Positions 43,410 through 52,400 of a stretch of DNA of 64,000 nucleotides are shown here, one piece after another (position 1 is the first letter of the stretch; the number at the start of each line of letters is the position of its first letter). Where the stretch lies: positions 63,417,641-63,481,640 of the forward strand of contig NW_022098057.1 in the NCBI RefSeq assembly GCF_002288925.2. Reading direction: 5' to 3'. The position numbers and the translations under genes are program-made. A model generated the notes under the pieces. The model was not told the DNA's origin and searched no databases. It saw only the letters and a program-made list of their open reading frames with translations. This DNA comes from Delphinapterus leucas. Its lineage: Eukaryota > Chordata > Mammalia > Artiodactyla > Monodontidae.

Positions 43410-46400
43410 GCAAAACAGGGAAGTACCCAATGGACAAAGAAATGCTGCCTAAATAATTTATGTAAAGGATCCTTGAAATACTCAGAGTACTTTCAAGTTG
43501 TTTTGCTTTCTAACCATTGGCCTATATGAACCACGAGGGAAATCTGTCCTTTATAATGAGACCTACTAAGTGGAAAACAATTAATCAAGCCCAGTAACCA
43601 ACCAACTTAAATCACTAAATAAATAATCTATAATAAACACTGGAACAGATTTTCTATTCATCTATACTCCCTAGCATTTCCAGAACAGATTCTATACTCA
43701 TCTATACTCCCTAGCATTTCCTCAATACTTTAACGTTAGAATTCTAGTCTATTCATCCTTTGAGGTCAGGTACTAAAAATAGCTCCCCAACCCCAATTTT
43801 TTTTAGTTTGCTCTTAGAATACCATTGCATTTTCATATATTTCAAATGGCAGCATAACTGACAGAACCCTTCTGGAGAATAAGCTGACAAAGTATATTGA
43901 AGAACATGAACTATTTATACCTTTCAATTCAGTAATTTCAATTCTGGAAATCTATCTTTAAGAACTGATGTCAAATACTTATTTTTTTTTTGTTTTTTTA
44001 TAAATTTATTTTTTATTTCTATTTTTGGCTGCGTTGGGTCTTCGTTGCTGTGTGTGGGCTTCCTCTGGTTGCAGCGAGCAGGGGCTACTCTTCGTTGTGG
44101 TGTGCAGGCTTCTCATTGCAGTGGCTTCTCTTGTGGAGCACGGGCTCTAGGTGCACAGGCTTCAGTAGTTGTGGCACATGGGCACAGTAGTTGTGGCACG
44201 TGAGCTCTAGAGCGCAGGATCAGTAGTTGTGGCACACGGGTTTAGCTGCTCCACAGCATATGGGCTCTTCCTGAGCCAGGGCTCGAACCCGTGTCCCCTG
44301 CACTGGCAGGTGGATTCTTAACCACTGCACCACCAGGGAAGCCCCCAAATACTGATGTTTGAAGAAACCTGTCTACATAAAAATGTCTGCAAGCAGATTT
44401 ATATTATGTAAAACTTAAAATATATAGATGGATTAAATCATGGCACAAACAGTTCAGAGTTTTATATGTACAGTAAGATTACAGTTAACACACACATACA
44501 CATAATACCGCAAATCGGGAAGAAATAAACCAAAAGCAAAGTATACCAAGCTGGTTTCTTTTATTTTCCCTCTTGTAATCATGTGCAATTGATGGGGAAA
44601 AAAAATTTTTTTTGGCTGCGCTGAGCAGCACATGGGATCTTAGTTCCCCGACCAGGGATTGAACCCATGTCCCCTGCATTGGAAGCACAGTCTTAACCAC
44701 TGGACCAGCAGGGGAGTCCCGGAAATTTTTTTTAATTTAAGTTTTCCTGAATAAAATAAGCCACCTGCCAACTTTCCTAAGGCTTCATTTAACTTTCAGG
44801 AGATAGTTAATCACCACCCTTCCTCCAATCCCTTATACCAGTTCTTGAATGTGGAGTTTACCTTTCTTGTATGCCACACATAAAATCTCTTCCACTTGAT
44901 CAGCAAAGCCCATGTCCAACATCTGGTCAACTTCATCCAGGACAACATGCTTAAGTTTGGTGAGCTCTAGCTTGCCATTCTGCAGGTGGTCTTTGATACG
45001 ACCTGGTGTCCCAACCAGGATATCAATCCCATTCCGCATGCGTTCAACTATAAGAACACCAATGATAAAATATTATGGATTTTTAATTCCTTTTATTAAT
45101 CTGGGATACCAAATTAGATATATTTTTATTCTAAAATATTTATTAACTACATACAAGGTAATATGTTAACTACTGAAGATAAAGACGCTCGAGGCACTCC
45201 TTGACCTACTGGGGAAACATGTAAGAAGTGACAGTCCAGTGTATTACATGACAAAACAGAAAAATGCACCAATGGGGGATGGTAGCACCAGGAAAGAAAT
45301 GATTTCCTTTGCTGGAGGAAGGTATCAAGATTTCACAAAGTGAAAATAAGAATCTTAAAAGAAATGGGAACTTTCTATAAGGTAAGCAGGTATAGGGAGA
45401 ATGACAAGATAGAAGGGCAAATATTCCAAGAAGGTACACAGATGTTCAGAAAAATGGAGTTCAATATAACTAGGATGAGATGGTAATGATGCAACTTTCT
45501 ATTGGGTTGCTACTGCAGTAAAGACGCCTACTGCTAGGGAGGATTCCTGGACTGAATGTCAATATTATGACATAGTGTGAGTGTGTTTCGGGTTTGGTAA
45601 TTGCAATCACTGTTGCTTTTGTTGTGGTCATCCATTTACAATGCTTGGTGTCAGTTTATTTATCTCTTGTAAAAATAAAATACAGTGTGTTTGTGTGTGT
45701 GTGTGTGTGTGTGAGAGAGGGTTGTGAGCAAAAAAAAAAGTTTGTTTGTATAAGGATTACAATTTAAGTATAAATTAGAACAATTTAAATCAGGGGACCT
45801 AATTACTGCTCCTTACCATAAAAAGAAATGCAATCGGTTCAAAGTTAAAAAGAAATTATTGTTTCCAGACCTATGTAGTATATGGAGCAGAAAGAACAAA
45901 TGGAATAGTAACTTTACATATTATCATAAAACCTAAGAATAAAAAGGAAATAGCCTGTTCACCACATACTGGATTTAACAAGAAAAGGCAAGAATAAAGC
46001 AAGTAATACTTTGACGCACCATGAGCTACATTTTTAACTAATATACACGTTTTTATAATAAAAGTTTTTTATAAAAAAAAAAAAGAGAGATCTACTGCTA
46101 GGCACTCTACTTACCCAGTTTCATCCTCACAACACCACTGCAGGGTGAGTTTAGCAACCCTACTTTATATATAAACAAACTAAAGTGCAAAAAAATCAAG
46201 CAACTTGAACTGAAAAATCAGTTACTCTGTGAGCAGAGTTTAGATTCACACCCAGGCCGTCCTGATGCCAAAGCCTATGTTAGTTCCACCAAAGCTGAAA
46301 AGAGACAATCACAAGCCTTCTGTGCCAATATTAAGACTTCTATTTTTATCTTTTCATATTATTTTTTAATTTTTATTTTATATTGGAGTATAGTTGGTTT

Positions 46401-49400
46401 ACAATGTTGTTTTAGTATCAGGTATACAGCAAAGTGATTCAGTTATACATATACATATATCTATTCTTTTTCAGATTCTTTTCCCATGTAGGTTATTATA
46501 GAGTATTGAGTAGAGTTCCCTGTGCTATATAGTAGGTCCTTGTTGATTATCTATTTTATATATAGTAGTGTGGACATGTTAATCCCAATCTCCTGATTTA
46601 TTCACCCCCCTACCTTTCCCCTTTGGAAACCATAAGTTTGTTTTCTATGTCTGGGAGTATGTTTCTGTTTTGTAAATAAGTTCATTTGTATCATTTTTTA
46701 AGATTCCATATATAAGTGATATCATGTGATATTTGTCTTTGTCTGTCTTACTTCACTTAGTACGATAATCTCTAGTTGCCTCCATGTTGCTGCAAACGGC
46801 ATTCTTTCTTTTTATGGCTGAGTAATATTCCACTGTATACATCCACATCTTCTTTACCCATTTATCTGTCCAATGCTAAGACTTCTAAAATGCTTAAATC
46901 CCTTCCCAAATTACATATCTAATCTACAAAATAAAGCTTCAAGGTCTTGAACTGAGAAGTAATGGAATACTACAGCAGGGGCTACAAGATTTGGCCCTCA
47001 GAACCAGAAAAAAGAAAGCCTGTCTACAGTAAAAAGAGGTAGAGACCCAAGGTCCCTGACAGGTAAAAATAACCTTGAATTCTGACTTTCTAGTTCCTAG
47101 ACTCTGTCCTCTTGGGCTCAGTAAAGTACCACTGCAGCCTTTAGATAAACACAGATAAATAATACAAAAGTCCTAAGAACAACATACAGGATTTGATACA
47201 TCATCATGCAGGACCATGTGCTTGACCATCTTTACACAATAATGACAAAAGAAAACCACCATAAATGACTAGATCAGGTAGGTAAAGCCAGACGTCAAGG
47301 TCAGAAGAAATCCAATCAGGGCACCCAACAGGAGATGGCATTTTCCTTCCCTCACATTAGATTTACTTACTTTGTCCTCCGTAGGGAGTTCCACCATAAA
47401 AACAAGCCACTGCCAGTTTTTTTGTGATGTCACTGAAATCTCTGCTTACTTGACCTGCCAACTCCCTTGTGGGTGTAAGAACCAGTACCTGAAAAGGAAA
47501 AACTAATAATGGAATCCAAAGTATTATGCAGTATTTGTTTCTTAACAAATCTGGAATGCACCAGGAGGTTCAACTTATCCTAATAATTATTTTCAAAACA
47601 TCTATTATGTGCGTTGCAATACACTGTGGTGTGGGAGAATAGTAAATATAATATGGTTTCTGACAAATCTACCCACTAGAAAAGCTTGTGATCTTACCAA
47701 TCAAAAGAGAAACAGGTACTCAAATTTATGGCGCTCTAGGATGGTTGCACACAGCAAGCTGGAGGAATTAGGATAAGTTTCATGGAGCTACTAGTACTTA
47801 AGGAACAGCATTCCAGGAAAAGAACAACTTGAGCAAGGAGTAATACTGCTGATGATAATATCAGCTAATATTTGAGCTTTTATTATGTGTCAGGAGCTGC
47901 TAAATGCTTAATATGCATTCTTTTTATTTCTCACAATGAAGTTACCTACAACTGCACTGTACAATTGTATTATAATATCTACAATAACATACAACAGATC
48001 TCTAAAACCAAAAGGCAAGCCTGGATTTAAATTCAGGTAGCCAGGCTACAAAACCTAGAGTCTGAACCTCTGCACTACACTGAATCTGAAGTAGAATGGA
48101 AGTCAGAAGAGTAAGGCGGGGCCAACGTGGTGAGGGGCTTTGAATCCTACAGCAGTTAACAGGACACACGACACAACCACTACAGGTCCTCAAATAGGCT
48201 AACAGCATGAAACAAATATGATTTAAGAACAACTTTGTAGGGGCTTCCCTGGTGGCACAGAAGTTAAGAATCCGCCTGCCAATGCAGGGGACACGGGCTC
48301 GAGTCCTGGTCCGGGAAGATCCCACATGCCGCGGAGGAACTAAGCCCGTGCGCCACAACAACCAAGCCTGCGTTCTAGAGCCCGCGAGCCACAACTACCG
48401 AAGCCTGCGTGTCTAGAGCCCGTGCTCCGCAACAAGAGAAGCTACCACAATGAGAAGCCCACGCACCACAACGAAGAGTAGCCCCTGCTCACTGCAACTA
48501 AAGAAAGCCCGCGCGCAGCAACGAAGACCCAATGCAGCCAAAAAATAAAAAAATAAATAAAAATAAATAATAAAAAAAGAACTTGGTATATCCATCCAAC
48601 AGATATTTACTGAACATCCACTATGTGCCAGGCACTATTCCAGGTGCTAGAATAATTCGTTTGTTTACTGCTGTTGTAACTGTAGATAAATACAACAGTA
48701 AACAAATCAATTAATTAGGAGGGAGCATGGACACTGGAAAGCCAATAAATGAGATGAGACCAGAAAGTTAGGTGAAAGAACCCAAAGCCAAGGTGACAAC
48801 ACAGGCATTTCAGTGAGGTTAAGGTTTGTCAAATGCCAGCTTCTCCAGAAATGAGCTCAATGAGCACCATCCTGATCATAGGGCCTGGCCTCTTCACCTC
48901 TGATACCCCTCCTATTCAGGCATCTCTATTAAAAATGCTTTCTCCATTTTAGGCAAAACCTGACCAAACCTGTGAGCCCCAGGGACATCTAAGAGTCTGA
49001 AAGAAATATGCGAGCTTTAATAATACAGGTGATCACAACCATGGGGGCAGATTACAATATTTAAATATATAAGGTTTGTAGTCAACAGTCTTAAAAGAAT
49101 TATCCTGGTTTACCTTCAGATAAAGATCTCCAATAAATACCAGAAAAAGGCCTTAAGGAGAACCCAACAAAAAACAATAGGGTATGTAAATGATGCTCAA
49201 GCAATGTCTCTTCCTGTGCAGACTTGGAACCCCTAAGGACTGCATTAAAGATACTCACCTGAGGGGCACGGCCTCTCCTCCGGTCTTGCAGTTCTCCCTG
49301 AAGTTTCTCAACCAAAGGGATAGCAAAGGAGAATGTCTTCCCAGTTCCTGTCCGTGCCTGTGCAATCAAGTCCTTCCCACTATAGACGTGGTGAAACGTC

Positions 49401-52400
49401 TTTGCTTGTATAGGAAACAGGAAGGTCACCCCACGGGCTGTGAACAAATGAACCATGTTATCTGACACTGCAATTCTTAAAAGTCCCAGCCATACTGGAG
49501 AATGAAAGCATAGCCACGCTTCTGGTCCTGCAGAATTATGGAATTCTACATTCTGGTCACATCTACAAAGTCAAGTTCAAATATATTCTGGCAAGAATCT
49601 GCTTGAATAAAAGATATCAATAAACTTTAAAGCACCAAATTACAGTAAATACTTATCTTAAGAGATTAAGCCCCTTGTCACAAAATCTCATCCAAAGGCC
49701 AGTATAAGCCTGAAAATCAGGTGTTTTGCTGTCTGACTGCCACACCTGATTCAGAAAACACCTAAGTTGGGCATCTGTGACTTCCTACCTGGTTCACAGG
49801 CACTATGCTAAGATGAGTTCTGAGTCAGGCTGGTATCATTAACCTAGAGATGCCTCAAGAAGTGGAAGAAGGTAAAAAAGAAAATACCAACATGGTATCC
49901 ATTGTTTACTTTCACCAGCACGATCAGTCATTACATTTCTGAATATACATATTGTATTGAATAAATTTTAATCACTCGTTTAAGAGGTAGCAAAGGCCAT
50001 CACTAGTTTAGTCCTATACCAAATATACAGATCTACTTCATCATATGGTCGCCTATATCAGCCTCCAATAAGAACATGTGCCGGTTCATCTCAACAAAAA
50101 CAGTGGAGTGCTTCCAAATAATATGTTCTAACATTATTCAATATTTCCAAGAACATTACCTTTGAGAAGTTTAATAGTTTCTTCAGATATGGGAAAATTA
50201 GAGAAAGCTCCTTCTTTTTGCTCCACAGTTATTTCCTGTCAAGTAAAGGGCCACAGAAAGAAATCAATAACTTTACCCCTACAAGCTAAATACAGAAAGC
50301 CTTCTGAGAAAAACTATTCTAAAACATCTCTTCTAAATCAACCAAAAAGACACAAAAACTTTGGTAGGTAAATCAAGATCTGAAATGGAAATAGATCATA
50401 GTAATAGGTAAAACCCTAACAAAAGAAAAGTTTGTAGCAAATATATACAGCACATATATACCATGTGTAGCTAGTGAAAGCAGATTCAGTCTCGACTAAG
50501 AACTTTTCCACAATCATTCCAAATGAACAATACACTGTTGAACAGGTTATTAACCCCTTCCCATAGCAACATCTTTCATATATACATCCATAGAAAATAA
50601 GGAACAAACGTTTATGACAAAATGATCACATTGGCACTATTTGATTATAAACAATCTGAATGCCCAACAAAAGAATAATTAAGTGAATTTCTAAACATTT
50701 ATATGATGTATTATGTAACCATTTAAAATATTTAATATTTAAAAGTGGGAAAAATGCCTATATAAAAATATAGGCAAGATAGGAAAAGGCAAACTACAAT
50801 ATTGCATATAGTACAATCATAATCAGGTTTTTAAAAAGCTGTATATATTTTTTATAATCAGGAAAAATTTTTAAATGCTGATCATGACCTACAGCAAAGA
50901 GAAAATTATTAGACTTAGGATTTTTCTTTGATGACTGAGTTTCTGAAAGATAGCAGTATTAGCTTCCAAAGGGACATTTAAGTATCTTATTCAACTCAAG
51001 TTAGTTTATGGCCTATACAAATAGACTTATGCAATCAAGCAAACACCTTTTCAGTGGTTCCACTTAATCATGATTTATTAGGTGAAACCCCTCAGAGGGA
51101 AACTGGAGCATATTTGCATAACCAGATCCCTCCTGTTGATTTCTGACTTGCAAATAAGCAGACCATGTGTGGAGAGAAGACTTTCTCAAAACTTAAACAG
51201 ATCTGCTCAGTTGCAAAGGAGGCATTCTAACACTGCAGTTTTTAAGATGAAGTCTCACCCTGCAGCTCAAGGGACCCCCCCCCCACCCAATGAAGTGCTG
51301 ACACATCAAATTTCCTCCCATTATTAAATAATTCGTTTAATAATTACGTACTTATTTACCTGAAACAACATCGAAAGATACATTCTACATATTAAAATGC
51401 CACTTTACCTGCTCTAACTCACTGTTACTTTCTTCACTGGCAGCTTCCTTGGAGTCGGAGTCAGGTCCAGAACGAGGGAATCCATTCTTCAGGTTGGGGC
51501 TTTTCTCTCCAATTTCTCCATTCATTTCTTTTTCTTTCTTCATCTTCTTGGACTTAGGCACACCCAAGTCATTCTCAGAAGGCTCCTCATTTTTTATTAG
51601 CTTTTTGGTTTTAGGAGAAACAACTGTCTTTTCACGGGGCTCCTTTGATTTTTTCGCACTTTTCGTCTTAGGAGAAATAATGTCATCTTGAGATGGCTCC
51701 TCTTTCTTTTTTGCCTTTTTGGATTTAGGAGAACTCATGTCAGCCTCAAAAGGCCCTGCTTTCTTTTTAACCTTTTTAGCTTTGGGAGAAATCGTTTCGT
51801 CCTTTTCTTCTGCTGCCTCTTCAGTCTTATTAGATTTTGGCTTCTCTTTTTTACCTTTCTAAAAAATTAATAAAGACAATACAAACAATGAACAAAACAT
51901 TGATACATTTGTATAATATATCGATTCTGAATTCAAGATCACATAATTATGAAGAATACAATTTGAGGGCATTTTTCAACATGTGTACTTTCATCTTGAA
52001 ATAAGGCAAAAATCAAACGGTATGTTTTTTAATACCATTTCTTGGCTATATGGAAAGAAGAATATATCAATAACTTCATTAGCTTGGAAAAAAACACGCT
52101 TCTTGGTAACTATTCAATTCATGGTGGTCGAACAAGTTGTAAAGTCAATTTTTCATATGGGACTTGGAGTGGCTCATGGGATGCTCCAACATATTGTTGG
52201 AGGAAGTGATCAAGAACTATAGGAAGTGATCAAGAACACTATAGGAAGTGATCTATAGGAAGTGATCAAGAACAATTTAACTTAATTCTGGTAGAATAAT
52301 AAGACCATGTATACCCACAGACGGATGGTGTTAAGCAGATTTCTTTCTCTGCTAGAATTCCTCTACAAGTAAGACAGGAATTCATAATATCTGCCTTGCT

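Larger units (their letters stand above)
45048..46342. other. DDX21 intron 5 interval
   Basis: Contains a TG microsatellite (45684-45713) and a MIR-like piece (46095-46290). The rest is unrecognised AT-rich sequence. Confidence 0.4.
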
